From Lachnospiraceae bacterium (GTDB lineage Bacteria > Bacillota > Clostridia > Lachnospirales > Lachnospiraceae): a stretch of 41,497 nucleotides of DNA. Under the pieces are notes generated by a model. The model saw nothing but the letters and a program-made list of their open reading frames with translations, was not told the DNA's origin and did no database searches. The translations under genes were made by a program, and so were the position numbers. Location: positions 1 to 41,497 of the forward strand of contig CAAGQC010000081.1 of assembly GCA_900771995.1 (NCBI GenBank), read 5' to 3'. Below, in pieces: positions 32,094 to 41,026 of the stretch (position 1 is its first letter; the number at the start of each line of letters is the position of its first letter).

Positions 32094-32858
32094 CTACATT
32101 GCTGCATCAATGACATCAGACATGTTGTACATACCGGCGGGCTTGCCTGCCAGGAACTTGGCTGCCTGTACGGCGCCCTTGCCGAAGACGGCCTTGGAAT
32201 AGGCGGTGTGGGAGAAGGTCACCACTTCGTCGGCTCCGGCGAAGATCACGTCGTGATCACCAACGATGGTGCCGCCTCTGACAGAGCTGATGCCGATCTC
32301 TTTCTTCGGTCTCTGCTCTCTGCGGGTGCTGCGGTCGTACACATACTCATATTCCCCGTTGAATTCTTCATTGATGGAATCTGCCAGTGCCAGCGCGGTG
32401 CCGCTGGGGGCATCTACTTTCAGGTTGTGATGTTTCTCCACGATCTCCATGTCGAATCCCGCATTGGCCAGTACGCCGGCTGCTTCCTTCAGCAGCTTTA
32501 ACATCAGATTGATCCCCAGGGACATGTTGGCGGATTTTAAGATGGCCACCTGTTTTGCGGCTTCGTCTACTTTTGCCAGCTGCGCCTCGGACAGACCGGT
32601 GGTACACAGTACGCAGGGGATCTTCTTTTCCACACAGTAATCTAACAGTTTGTCCACTGCCACAGCTGCGGAGAAATCAATGATCGCATCTGCTGCCACA
32701 TCACATTTGGTAATATCCGTGAATACGGGATAAGGATTGTGTCCATCGTCTCTGGCGTCGATTCCCGCTGCCAGTTCGATATCCGGATCCGCTGCGATCA
32801 ATCCGCTGATCACCTGTCCCATTTTACCGTTACATCCATGCATGATTACTTTTACCAT
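32094..32858 (-). CDS. dapB: 4-hydroxy-tetrahydrodipicolinate reductase
   Basis: A 254-residue NAD(P)H-dependent reductase of the diaminopimelate/lysine pathway. The N-terminal nucleotide site is GCNGKMGQ (about 8-15); the catalytic region is EKHHNLKVDAPSGTAL (about 141-156), with His, Lys and Asp as expected. AGGAGAGAAGAAAA precedes the ATG. It follows dapA on the minus strand, separated by 101 bases with a terminator, and precedes fbp by 26 bases. Part of the dapA/dapB pair placed under lysine control, although the terminator limits readthrough. Confidence 0.96.
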   Translation of the reverse strand: MVKVIMHGCNGKMGQVISGLIAADPDIELAAGIDARDDGHNPYPVFTDITKCDVAADAIIDFSAAVAVDKLLDYCVEKKIPCVLCTTGLSEAQLAKVDEAAKQVAILKSANMSLGINLMLKLLKEAAGVLANAGFDMEIVEKHHNLKVDAPSGTALALADSINEEFNGEYEYVYDRSTRREQRPKKEIGISSVRGGTIVGDHDVIFAGADEVVTFSHTAYSKAVFGKGAVQAAKFLAGKPAGMYNMSDVIDAAM

Positions 32859-32890
32859 TTTTCTTCTCTCCTATCTGTTATTCTTTTTCA

Positions 32891-32931
32891 CAAAAATTCC
32901 CGCCCATGACAAAAATTTCACAGGCGGGATT
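32891..32931 (-). terminator. Terminator between dapA and dapB
   Basis: On minus ATCCCGCC (32923-32930) pairs with GGCGGGAAT (32896-32904), followed by TTTTTG. It lies 29 bases after the dapA stop. Confidence 0.75.
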
Positions 32932-32959
32932 CTTCCACTCTTGCTTATTATTTTCCAGC

Positions 32960-33844
32960 CTACAGGACACCATAATCCTTCAAGGCTTTTTCAAGCCTCT
33001 TGGCATTGACCTCTTCCATTTCGCACAGAGGCATACGGAACGCACCGGCTCCCATTCCCATCATGTTCAGTGCGGTCTTCACGGGGATCGGGTTCACTTC
33101 ACAGAACAGTGCGTTGCACAGATCCATGGCATCCAGCTGCATCTGGCGGCTGCCTGCCACATCTCCGTCGAAGAATTTCTGACAGATCTCGTGGGTCTGT
33201 GTGGGTGCTACGTTGGAAAGCACGGAGATCACTCCGACACCGCCCAGTGCCAGAATGGGTACGATCTGGTCATCATTACCGGAATAAATATCCACAACGC
33301 CCTGACCGATGGCTGCCAGATGAGCGATCTGGCTGATGTTGCCGCTGGCTTCCTTGACACCTACGATATTCTCCACATCCTTGCACAGCTTAACTACGGT
33401 CTCCGGCAGAATGTTACAGCCAGTACGGCTGGGTACATTATACAGAATGGCGGGAACCTTCACGGAATCCGCAACGGTCTTGAAATGACGGTACAGTCCC
33501 TTCTGGGTCGCTTTATTATAGTAGGGACTTACCAGCAGAATGCCGTCCACACCGTATTTTTCCGCCTCCTGAGACAGATATACCGCGGTCTCGGTACAGT
33601 TGGAACCGGTACCTGCCACTACGGGGATCCTCTTCGCTACTTTGTCCACACAATATTTGATGGTATCCAGATGTTCCTCGTGGGTCAGGGTAGATGACTC
33701 TCCTGTAGTACCGCATACGATAATGGCATCTGTGCCGTTTGCGATCTGGAATTCGATCAGTTCACCGAATTTCTCATAATTGACGGATCCGTCCTCGTTC
33801 ATGGGTGTGACGATAGCCACGCCTGCTCCTTTAAAAATAGCCAT
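32960..33844 (-). CDS. dapA: 4-hydroxy-tetrahydrodipicolinate synthase
   Basis: A 294-residue TIM barrel that condenses pyruvate with aspartate semialdehyde, the first committed step to DAP/lysine. GTTGESSTLTHEEH carries the substrate-binding Thr residues, YNVPSRTG the catalytic Tyr, and VGVKEASGN the Schiff-base Lys. ATG 33844 follows GGAGGAAGCAT; a 26-residue extension would translate the riboswitch terminator and was rejected. A lysine riboswitch and terminator lie upstream. Confidence 0.97.
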   Translation of the reverse strand: MAIFKGAGVAIVTPMNEDGSVNYEKFGELIEFQIANGTDAIIVCGTTGESSTLTHEEHLDTIKYCVDKVAKRIPVVAGTGSNCTETAVYLSQEAEKYGVDGILLVSPYYNKATQKGLYRHFKTVADSVKVPAILYNVPSRTGCNILPETVVKLCKDVENIVGVKEASGNISQIAHLAAIGQGVVDIYSGNDDQIVPILALGGVGVISVLSNVAPTQTHEICQKFFDGDVAGSRQMQLDAMDLCNALFCEVNPIPVKTALNMMGMGAGAFRMPLCEMEEVNAKRLEKALKDYGVL

Positions 33845-33861
33845 ATGCTTCCTCCATTTGC

Positions 33862-33891
33862 AAAACGCCAGCGCACAATGGCGCTGGCGCT
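33862..33891 (-). terminator. Riboswitch expression-platform terminator
   Basis: CGCCAGCGC (33866-33874) pairs with GCGCTGGCG (33881-33889), TTTT on minus after it. Located between lysine aptamer and dapA ribosome site. Confidence 0.85.
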
Positions 33892-33909
33892 GATTATCCA
33901 AGCTTAATT

Positions 33910-34074
33910 GATAGCGCCCCATCTGCTTACGAGATGACAGTCATACGCTTCTTAAACGCATGCCCAAGATAACATATACAGGATACCCTATCTTTCGGCG
34001 TGTTCCCCTTTCTTCTTCCCTCAACGGTACCTGTTACCTCCGAAAAAATACTCTTGAAAAACGCAACCTCTATC
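33910..34074 (-). promoter_or_regulatory. Lysine riboswitch (L-box)
   Basis: On minus the aptamer reads GATAGAGGTTGCG, TCAAGAGTAT, GGGGAACACGCCGAAAGA, TTGGGC and ACTGTCATCTC, closing with GCGCTATC; P1 pairs 34070-34074 with 33910-33914. These are the conserved L-box blocks. Lysine binding would favour the downstream terminator and switch off dapA. Family established; this member is not tested. Confidence 0.9.
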
Positions 34075-34091
34075 TTCTTAAATATAGTTTT

Positions 34092-34120
34092 ATGATAGCA
34101 TCAACCCATGTGACTGTCAA
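34092..34120 (-). promoter_or_regulatory. Promoter of the lysine riboswitch/dapA transcript
   Basis: On minus TTGACA (34115-34120), 17 bases, TATCAT (34092-34097). The -35 overlaps the stop codon of the upstream adenosyltransferase gene. Confidence 0.75.
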
Positions 34121-34614
34121 TCCCAGACCTTGAATTTTACCGTTTCGATCTTGGACACTTCATCGGCCAGAACGCAGATCTCATCGTTTAAGGTGATTCC
34201 CGTCAGGATCACATCCGTATCTCCCCGGCATTCCAGTAATGCCTTCAGCGTATCCTCCGTAATAATATCCTTCTCCACCAGTCCCAGTACTTCGTCCAGG
34301 ATCAGCAGATCGCACTCTCCGGTAGTCAGTACCTTCTTGGCAAAACCGATGCCGTTGCGGATATTCTGGATCTCTTCCTGCTTCTTTTCCTCTGGCAATT
34401 CCACAAAATTACCGTCGGACTTCTCGAAGCGGAACAGCTTGATCTCCGGCTCCATTCTGCGCAGGAAATCGGAATCTCCCAATCCCTTTCCCTTCAGGAA
34501 CTGGATAATAACGACTCTCTTGCCTTCTACCGCCGCCTGCACTGCTCTTCCGATTGCTGCCGGTGATTTGCCTCTGCCATCGCCGGTATAAATATAGATG
34601 CATCCCTTTGCCAT
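34117..34614 (-). CDS. Cob(I)yrinic acid a,c-diamide adenosyltransferase (CobO/BtuR family)
   Basis: A 165-residue P-loop protein: YTGDGRGKSPAAIGRAVQAA near the N terminus, VVIIQFLKGKG, and LLILDEVLGLVEK (Walker B), as in CobA/CobO proteins that attach adenosyl to cob(I)alamin precursors. The usual GKTTAA is GKSPAA here, still consistent with Walker A. No other cobalamin gene is nearby, so a salvage role or a relative with another nucleotide task is possible. ATG 34614 has GAGGTG 5 bases upstream; the Met four codons earlier lacks spacing. Confidence 0.8.
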   Translation of the reverse strand: MAKGCIYIYTGDGRGKSPAAIGRAVQAAVEGKRVVIIQFLKGKGLGDSDFLRRMEPEIKLFRFEKSDGNFVELPEEKKQEEIQNIRNGIGFAKKVLTTGECDLLILDEVLGLVEKDIITEDTLKALLECRGDTDVILTGITLNDEICVLADEVSKIETVKFKVWD

Positions 34615-34725
34615 TCCACACCTCATGGTCTATCTGCGTATCTGACGCTCAATAGCTGTACACAGTTGCTAATATCTATGCATTCTTTTATACCATATCC
34701 TGTCACTTTTTGCAATCTTTTGTCG

Positions 34726-35379
34726 TTAAACGATGGATTCCTGCACCTGGGCCTCCTCCAGAAGTTCCAGTTTGCTGACAGACACTTCGAAGGCTACTCT
34801 TTTCTCCACATGCTCCTCATCCAGCTTCTTCATATATTCCCGGCTCTGGATCCTTCCCCAGATAGCACAGCGTTCTCCCACCTTGAAATGCTCAGCATAG
34901 CGGGCATTGCGTCCCCAGCAGATGCAGGGAATATAGTCGGACTTACCGTAAGGGCGGTTTACCGCCAGCAGCAGATCGGCGATCTCCCTGCCTAACGGCG
35001 TCTTGCGATATACCGGCTCCTTGCATATATATCCATCGAGATAGATCTGGTTCGTCTTCGAGCTTTCTTCCATCTCTTCAATAAATTTCACCTCTCTGGC
35101 AAATACGGACAGCACCAGACGATTTTTGCGCTCCTCATGGCGATTATAGGAACGGAACTGTCCGTTCACGCACAACAGCATGCCGATGTAGCTTGCCGTC
35201 ACGTCTAACAGCCTCTCCGAGACCATCACCGGTATGATGTCAAAGCTGTCGCTCAGTCTCGTACATTTGATGTCCACCATGTAGAATCCTTCCCCGTAGA
35301 TCTCATGGCTGTAGGAAAAATCACTTACTACTTCCCCCATCACCGTTACCTGATTGTTTTCAATAACCTTATCTGTCAT
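34726..35379 (-). CDS. Two-OB-fold SSB-like protein
   Basis: A 217-residue protein that looks like two OB folds. The second (about 107-200) is SSB-like: IYLDGYICKEPVYRKTPLG, then ADLLLAVNRPYGKSDYIPCI and CWGRNARYAEHFKVGERCAI. The first (about 8-92) is a diverged OB strand set starting VTVMGEVVSDFSYSHE. It lacks the long acidic tail of classical SSB. It probably binds single-stranded DNA or RNA. GGGAGAACAAAA precedes the ATG at 35379; an N-terminal 19-residue extension was rejected. Divergent from typA. Confidence 0.8.
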   Translation of the reverse strand: MTDKVIENNQVTVMGEVVSDFSYSHEIYGEGFYMVDIKCTRLSDSFDIIPVMVSERLLDVTASYIGMLLCVNGQFRSYNRHEERKNRLVLSVFAREVKFIEEMEESSKTNQIYLDGYICKEPVYRKTPLGREIADLLLAVNRPYGKSDYIPCICWGRNARYAEHFKVGERCAIWGRIQSREYMKKLDEEHVEKRVAFEVSVSKLELLEEAQVQESIV

Positions 35380-35576
35380 TTTTGTTCTCCCTTCTACATC
35401 TTCTGACTCTTCTACAACAATCTTTATGTATTGCACTACTATTTATACTCTAAAATCCATTGTTTGAGTACTAAAACTCATCGCGTAAAAATGCAAATAC
35501 CGCACAAAAGGGATTTATTTTCCATACTTTTTCATATGGAAAACCACCAAAAACGTTGATTTTCCACGGTTTTTTC

Positions 35577-35605
35577 TTGCGCCGGGAAATGATAAGTGCT
35601 ATACT
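35577..35605 (+). promoter_or_regulatory. Promoter of typA
   Basis: TTGCGC (35577-35582), 17 bases, TATACT (35600-35605), about 60 bases before the start. A hairpin TTTCCATA/TATGGAAA (35519-35526, 35535-35542) lies upstream. Confidence 0.6.
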
Positions 35606-35665
35606 GAAACGGTTTGAAAAAAGGTTAAATCAGTTGCACGCATTTTTAGAAAGGCAAGGATTTTT

Positions 35666-37504
35666 ATGAGACAAAAAAGAGAAGATGTCAGAAACGTTGC
35701 AATTATTGCTCACGTAGACCACGGTAAAACGACCCTGGTGGATGAGCTGTTAAAACAAAGCGGTGTATTCCGTGAAAATCAGGAAGTTGCCGAGCGTGTC
35801 ATGGACTCCAACGATATCGAGCGTGAGCGTGGTATCACCATTCTGTCCAAGAACACTGCTGTTATGTATAAGGGTACCAAGATCAACATCATCGACACCC
35901 CGGGCCATGCGGACTTCGGCGGTGAGGTAGAGCGTGTCCTGAAAATGGTAAACGGTGTTATTCTGGTAGTGGATGCTTTCGAGGGTGCCATGCCCCAGAC
36001 CAAATTCGTGCTTCGCAAAGCACTGGAATTAAAGCTTCCCGTTATCGTATGTATCAATAAGATCGACCGTCCTGAAGCAAGACCCGATGAAGTCGTGGAC
36101 GAAGTACTGGAGCTGTTCTTAGAGCTGGATGCGGATGATTCCCAGCTGGATTGTCCTTTCGTATACGCTTCCGCAAAGGCCGGTATTGCTTCTCTGGATG
36201 CCGACGAGATGGGTACCGATATGGAGCCTCTGTTTGAGACGATCTTAAACTACATCCCCGCTCCCGAAGGAGATCCGGATGCAGCTACCCAGGTACTGAT
36301 CAGTACTATTGATTATAATGAATATGTGGGCCGTATCGGTGTCGGTAAGGTAGACAACGGTACCATCCGTGTGAATCAGGATGTGGTCATCTGTAACCAC
36401 CACGATCCCGACAAGATCATCAAGACCAAGGTCAGCAAGCTGTACGAGTTCGACGGTCTGAATAAAGTGGAAGTCAAAGAAGCAGGCATCGGTTCCATCG
36501 TTGCGATCTCCGGTATCAGCGAGATCCACATCGGTGACACCCTCTGCTCTCCCGAGAATGTAGTACCTATTCCTTTCCAGAAGATCAGTGAGCCTACCAT
36601 TGCCATGCAGTTCATGGTAAACGATTCTCCTCTGGCGGGTCAGGAAGGTAAGTTCGTTACCAGCCGTCACCTGCGTGACAGACTGTTCCGTGAGCTGAAC
36701 ACCGATGTCTCCTTACGTGTGGAAGAGACCGAATCCGCTGACCGTTTCAAGGTATCCGGTCGTGGTGAGCTGCATCTGTCCGTACTGATTGAGAACATGC
36801 GTCGTGAAGGCTTTGAGTTCGCTGTAAGTAAGGCGGAGGTTCTGTATCATACCGATGAGAACGGCAAGAAGTTAGAGCCCATGGAGCTGGCTTACATTGA
36901 TGTTCCCAATGAGTTTGCCGGTGCAGTTATCGAGAAGCTGGGCCAGAGAAAGGGTGAACTCCGCAACATGGGTTCCATCTCCGGTGGTACCTACACCCGT
37001 CTGGAGTTCTCCATCCCCGCAAGAGGACTGATCGGTTACCGCGGTGAGTTCATGACCGATACCAAGGGTAACGGTATTCTGAACACGGTATTCGACGACT
37101 ACGGCCCTTACAAGGGAGATATCCAGTACCGTAAGATGGGTTCCCTGATCGCATTTGAGGCCGGGGAAGCTATCACCTACGGTCTGTACAATGCACAGGA
37201 GCGTGGTACTCTTTTCATCGGACCCGGTGAAAAGGTATACTCCGGTATGGTCATCGGTCAGACCGGACGCAGCGAGGATATCGAGATCAATGTCTGCAAG
37301 AAGAAGCAGCTGACCAACACCCGTTCCTCCAGCGCCGACGAGGCTCTGCGTCTGACACCGCCCAAGATCCTGTCTCTGGAGCAGGCTCTGGACTTCATCG
37401 ATACCGACGAGCTGTTGGAGGTAACTCCTGTAAGCCTCCGTATCCGTAAGAAGATCCTGGATCCGACCATGAGAAAGCGTGCCATGATCAATAAGAAAGC
37501 TTAA
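35666..37504 (+). CDS. typA: Translational GTPase TypA/BipA
   Basis: A 612-residue ribosome-associated GTPase of the EF-G class, involved in 50S assembly and stress growth. G1 AHVDHGKTTL (about 15-24), G2 RGITI, G3 DTPGHADFGGE (about 73-83), G4 NKIDRP, then EF-G-like domains II, III and V and a BipA-specific C-terminal domain (GGTYTRLEFSIPARGLIGYR). Length is normal. AAAGGCAAGG precedes the ATG. Its own promoter and terminator bracket it. Confidence 0.97.
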   Translation: MRQKREDVRNVAIIAHVDHGKTTLVDELLKQSGVFRENQEVAERVMDSNDIERERGITILSKNTAVMYKGTKINIIDTPGHADFGGEVERVLKMVNGVILVVDAFEGAMPQTKFVLRKALELKLPVIVCINKIDRPEARPDEVVDEVLELFLELDADDSQLDCPFVYASAKAGIASLDADEMGTDMEPLFETILNYIPAPEGDPDAATQVLISTIDYNEYVGRIGVGKVDNGTIRVNQDVVICNHHDPDKIIKTKVSKLYEFDGLNKVEVKEAGIGSIVAISGISEIHIGDTLCSPENVVPIPFQKISEPTIAMQFMVNDSPLAGQEGKFVTSRHLRDRLFRELNTDVSLRVEETESADRFKVSGRGELHLSVLIENMRREGFEFAVSKAEVLYHTDENGKKLEPMELAYIDVPNEFAGAVIEKLGQRKGELRNMGSISGGTYTRLEFSIPARGLIGYRGEFMTDTKGNGILNTVFDDYGPYKGDIQYRKMGSLIAFEAGEAITYGLYNAQERGTLFIGPGEKVYSGMVIGQTGRSEDIEINVCKKKQLTNTRSSSADEALRLTPPKILSLEQALDFIDTDELLEVTPVSLRIRKKILDPTMRKRAMINKKA

Positions 37505-37518
37505 GAAGATATGTAAAG

Positions 37519-37557
37519 GACCTCCGTTTACTGCCTGCAGTATACGGAGGTCTTTTT
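37519..37557 (+). terminator. Terminator after typA
   Basis: GACCTCCGT (37519-37527) pairs with ACGGAGGTC (37544-37552), then TTTTTG. Confidence 0.85.
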
Positions 37558-37575
37558 GTATTTAAAAAGCCAATA

Positions 37576-38238
37576 TTAGTTCCATGTGGCAGTGAGGACA
37601 TGTTCTCCGGTCATCTGGACAACGGTGTCAGCGGTGATGATCTGGCCGCTGTACTCCCAGCCGGCGAAGGTATTGCCCTCTTTTACTGGGGTGGGAAGTT
37701 CGCCGTAGGTCTCACCGAAGGTCACCTGTTTGGATTCCGTGACAGAGCCGTCAGCGTCGGTGCCGCCGTCATAGTCGAATTTCACGGTGAACTGTGCGGG
37801 AACCCAGTGGGCGGTCAGAGTCATATCGCCGGTGACTTTCTCCGACTGGAAATACCACAGTGCCGTCTCCCCTTCTTTTTCCGTATACCATCCATCAAAG
37901 GTGTAGCCGGGCTTGTAGGGTGTCTCGGGCTCTGTAAGAAATTCGCCGTAGCGCACTTTCTGAGCTGCCACTACACTTCCACCATCCGTATCGTACACAA
38001 TGTTGAATCCACCGCGTACCGCGAAGAAAATGATCATTCCCACGATCACCACGATCAGAACACCGATCAGGCCGTCCAGAATGCGGATGGGGACATCCTT
38101 GCTTCCGTAGATACCGCGGCCGAACCATTTTCCCTTCGGGCGGACCGGTTCCTGCGTCTGTCCAGACGTCTCAGACTGTGTGGTGACTTCTGCTGTCTTT
38201 TCTTCTGTATTCTCTGTTGTCACTTGTTCCTGATTCAT
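37576..38238 (-). CDS. Membrane-anchored InlB B-repeat protein
   Basis: A 220-residue protein with a Thr/Glu/Gln-rich cytoplasmic N terminus (1-45), one membrane segment (about 57-79, LDGLIGVLIVVIVGMIIFF), and an extracytoplasmic part with two Listeria-Bacteroides-type repeats (YDTDGGSVVAAQKVRYGEF ... GYTFDGWYTE ... LTAHW; then FDYDGGTDADG ... TFAGWEYSG ... LTATWN). These repeats are surface-adhesive or structural folds in many Clostridia proteins; no enzyme domain is present. AAGGAAAAACT precedes the ATG at 38238. It lies after the mgl genes, with a hairpin between. Confidence 0.8.
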   Translation of the reverse strand: MNQEQVTTENTEEKTAEVTTQSETSGQTQEPVRPKGKWFGRGIYGSKDVPIRILDGLIGVLIVVIVGMIIFFAVRGGFNIVYDTDGGSVVAAQKVRYGEFLTEPETPYKPGYTFDGWYTEKEGETALWYFQSEKVTGDMTLTAHWVPAQFTVKFDYDGGTDADGSVTESKQVTFGETYGELPTPVKEGNTFAGWEYSGQIITADTVVQMTGEHVLTATWN

Positions 38239-38279
38239 AGTTTTTCCTTCGCTTTCTGGCTTTACTTTGTTCTGATACG

Positions 38280-38315
38280 GGAAATGCACCGGACACCTGG
38301 TATCCGGCGCATTCC
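38280..38315 (-). terminator. Hairpin after mglC
   Basis: On minus GGAATGC-G-CCGGATA pairs with TGTCCGG-T-GCATTTCC; it lacks a T tail, so it may stabilise the mgl transcript end more than terminate it. Confidence 0.4.
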
Positions 38316-38335
38316 TATAAGTTATGATTCTATGA

Positions 38336-39439
38336 TTACTTTCTTACCAGGTACTTTCTCATATCGATCGCACAGGCAACCAGAATGATGAGACCCTTGA
38401 TCACGTACTGCATGTTCATGTTGATGGACAGGAAGTTCAGTGCCACGAAGATGATTCTTAAGAGGAATACACCAAGTACGACACCACTGATCTTACCAGT
38501 ACCACCTACGAAAGAGACACCGCCGATAACGCAGGCTGCAATGGCATCACACTCATAGTTCAATCCGGTATTTGCTGTGTTGGAACCGATACGGGAAGAC
38601 TCGATGAAACCGGTCAGACCGTACATGGCACCTGCCAGTGTATGTACTAAAATGGTGGTTCTCATTACGTTAACACCGGATACCTTTGCTGCTTCCGGAT
38701 TGGAACCTACGGCGAACATGTTCTTACCGAAGGTGGTCTTGTTCCAGATAAACCACATGATAATAACGATCAATGCTGCCAGCCATACATAGTTAGGAAT
38801 GGCGATTCTGGCGCCACCGGCATTAAAGGAGATCACACTGCCCTTTACCACGTCGTTGAAGTGCTGGTCCAGACCGGACAGAGGCTGTCCGTTATTGCCG
38901 TTGATCATGATGTACATTAACAGTAAGCCGTATACGATCAGCTGGGTAGCCAGAGTTACGATGAAGGGATGTAACTGGAACTTCGCTACGAAGAAACCGT
39001 TGACCCATCCTACCAGACCACCGACGATCAGTACGATCAGGATCACCAGAGGGATAGGCAGTACCGGAAGGTTCGGGAACATCTTGGTAGCATAAGTCAC
39101 GGACTGCATCAGGGAAGCCGTGATACATGCGGTAAGTCCTACCACACGTCCTGCGGACAGGTCGGTACCAGTCAATACGATACATCCTGCAATACCACAG
39201 GCAATGGGAAGGTTCGCTGCGGACAGGCTGATGATGTTGACAATGGAAGCCGCCGACAGGAAATTGGAGTTCTGGATGTAAGTGTAAATGATTGCTACGA
39301 TCAGCAGGATATATAAAGCATTGTTAAGGAAAAATTCTTTCCAGTAGGTCTTCTTGTCTCTGCTGTCCAGCTTCTTGTAGTCTGCAAAATTTTGCTTTAC
39401 GCCGTTTATTTTATTCTGAATTGCTTTGCCGGGATTCAT
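38336..39439 (-). CDS. mglC: Galactose/methylgalactoside ABC transporter permease
   Basis: A 367-residue permease with about 10 membrane segments and MglC hallmarks: GIAGCIVLTGTDLSAGRVVG, FVAKFQLHPFIVTLATQ, TTFGKNMFAVGSNPEAAKVSG (EAA-like loop) and GGVSFVGGTGKISGVVLG. It forms the channel of the mgl sugar importer with MglA and MglB. The start at 39439 (MNPGK) has AGGAGG at 8 bases; a Met two codons earlier sits only 2 bases from it. It lies 12 bases after mglA. Confidence 0.93.
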   Translation of the reverse strand: MNPGKAIQNKINGVKQNFADYKKLDSRDKKTYWKEFFLNNALYILLIVAIIYTYIQNSNFLSAASIVNIISLSAANLPIACGIAGCIVLTGTDLSAGRVVGLTACITASLMQSVTYATKMFPNLPVLPIPLVILIVLIVGGLVGWVNGFFVAKFQLHPFIVTLATQLIVYGLLLMYIMINGNNGQPLSGLDQHFNDVVKGSVISFNAGGARIAIPNYVWLAALIVIIMWFIWNKTTFGKNMFAVGSNPEAAKVSGVNVMRTTILVHTLAGAMYGLTGFIESSRIGSNTANTGLNYECDAIAACVIGGVSFVGGTGKISGVVLGVFLLRIIFVALNFLSINMNMQYVIKGLIILVACAIDMRKYLVRK

Positions 39440-39451
39440 ACGCATATCCTC

Positions 39452-40951
39452 CTATACATATTTTGCAGCAAGAGACATGATCTCTTCCTGTGTCGTATTT
39501 TTGGCATCTACTTCTCCTGCCAGCCTGCCGCCGCTCATGACCAGAATTCTGTCACACACGCCTAAAAGTTCCGGCATCTCCGAAGATACCATCAGGACAA
39601 CTTTGCCCTTGTTGGCCAGATCGATGATCAGCTGGTAGATCTCATATTTTGCACCTACGTCGATACCTCTGGTAGGCTCATCCAGCATCAGCACCTCCGG
39701 CTCTGTGAGAAGCCATCTGCCGAGAATAACCTTCTGCTGGTTACCACCGGACAGTGACCGGATCTTTGTCTTCTGGGAAGGGGTCTTGATATGCATGGCA
39801 TCGATGGCCCATGCGGTGTCCTTCTCCATGGATTTATCGCTCAGATAAAATCCTGCTTTTTTATGTTTCTTCAAACTGGAGATCACTGTGTTCTCCCGGA
39901 TATTCAGGATTCCGAAGATACCGGTAGCACGACGTTCCTCCGTCAGAAGTGCAAAACCATTCTTGATGGACTCTCTGGCATTGCGGTTTCTGACCTCTTT
40001 GCCGTCCAGTTTGATCACGCCGTCTTTTCTGGTGGCCACACCAAAGATGTTCTCCAGTGTCTCCGTTCTGCCGCTGCCGTCCAGTCCGGCCAGACCTACG
40101 ATCTCGCCTTTTCTCGCCGTAAAGGATACATCCTGTAATAAGGAATATCTTGCGCTTAAGTGTTCTACTTCCAGCGCCACCTCTCCGGGTTTGTTGGTCT
40201 TGGGCGGGAACTGGTTGGTCAGTTCACGGCCTACCATCAGTTTGATGATCTTGTCTGTGGTCAGGTTCTGTGCAGGCTCCGTTGCGATCCAGGTACCGTC
40301 ACGCATGACGGTGACTTCGTCTGCGATCCGCAGAATCTCTGCCATCTTATGAGAAATATAGATAATACCGCATCCTCTGTCACGAAGCATGTTGATGATC
40401 TTGAACAGATGCTCCACTTCTTCTTCCGTCAGGGATGAAGTAGGTTCGTCGAATACAATGATCTTACTGTTGTAGGATACCGCTTTCGCAATCTCAACCA
40501 TCTGACGCTGAGATACCGGCATCGTACTCATGATTCTCTTGGGATCTACAGCGATCCCCAGTTCTTCAAAAATCTTGTTGGTGTCTTCCAGCATCTTGTG
40601 CTCGTTGACCATGATACCTGCTGTCATGGGATAACGGCCCAGCCAGATATTATCCATGACATTTCTCTTCAGTGCCTGGTTCAGTTCCTGATGAACCATG
40701 GCCACTCCGTTATTCAATGCTTCCCTGGAATTCTTGAAATGAACTTCCTTGCCTTCCAGTTCGATCTTGCCTGCATCCTTACTGTAGATGCCGAACAGAC
40801 ACTTCATTAAGGTGGATTTACCGGCGCCGTTCTCTCCCATGAGCGCGTGTACCGTTCCTTTTTTTACGGTAAGGGATACATGATCCAGTGCCTTTACGCC
40901 GGGGAATTCCTTGCATATGTCTGTCATCTGAAGTAATACTTCCTGTCCCAT
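39452..40951 (-). CDS. mglA: Galactose/methylgalactoside ABC transporter ATPase
   Basis: A 499-residue protein with two ABC domains. First: Walker A GENGAGKST (about 38-46), signature VSQRQMVEIAKA (a degenerate LSGGQ as in sugar MglA/RbsA proteins) and Walker B IIVFDEPTSSL. Second: Walker A-like GLDGSGRTET (degenerate), signature LSGGNQQKV, Walker B VLMLDEPTRGID. It drives sugar import. The start at 40951 (MGQEV) has AGGAGG at 6 bases; earlier Met codons overlap the ribosome site. It lies between mglB and mglC. Confidence 0.95.
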   Translation of the reverse strand: MGQEVLLQMTDICKEFPGVKALDHVSLTVKKGTVHALMGENGAGKSTLMKCLFGIYSKDAGKIELEGKEVHFKNSREALNNGVAMVHQELNQALKRNVMDNIWLGRYPMTAGIMVNEHKMLEDTNKIFEELGIAVDPKRIMSTMPVSQRQMVEIAKAVSYNSKIIVFDEPTSSLTEEEVEHLFKIINMLRDRGCGIIYISHKMAEILRIADEVTVMRDGTWIATEPAQNLTTDKIIKLMVGRELTNQFPPKTNKPGEVALEVEHLSARYSLLQDVSFTARKGEIVGLAGLDGSGRTETLENIFGVATRKDGVIKLDGKEVRNRNARESIKNGFALLTEERRATGIFGILNIRENTVISSLKKHKKAGFYLSDKSMEKDTAWAIDAMHIKTPSQKTKIRSLSGGNQQKVILGRWLLTEPEVLMLDEPTRGIDVGAKYEIYQLIIDLANKGKVVLMVSSEMPELLGVCDRILVMSGGRLAGEVDAKNTTQEEIMSLAAKYV

Positions 40952-40972
40952 ACGCATCCTCCTATACATAAA

Positions 40973-41003
40973 GAGCGGCCGCTGCCAGATGCAGCAGCCG
41001 CTC
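40973..41003 (-). terminator. Intercistronic hairpin between mglB and mglA
   Basis: GAGCGGCTGCTGC pairs with GCAGCGGCCGCTC (one mismatch), loop ATCTG, TTTATG after. Such a partial terminator is usual after binding-protein genes, giving more mglB than mglA/C mRNA. Confidence 0.5.
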
Positions 41004-41026
41004 CTTTTATTTACTTGTTATTCAGA

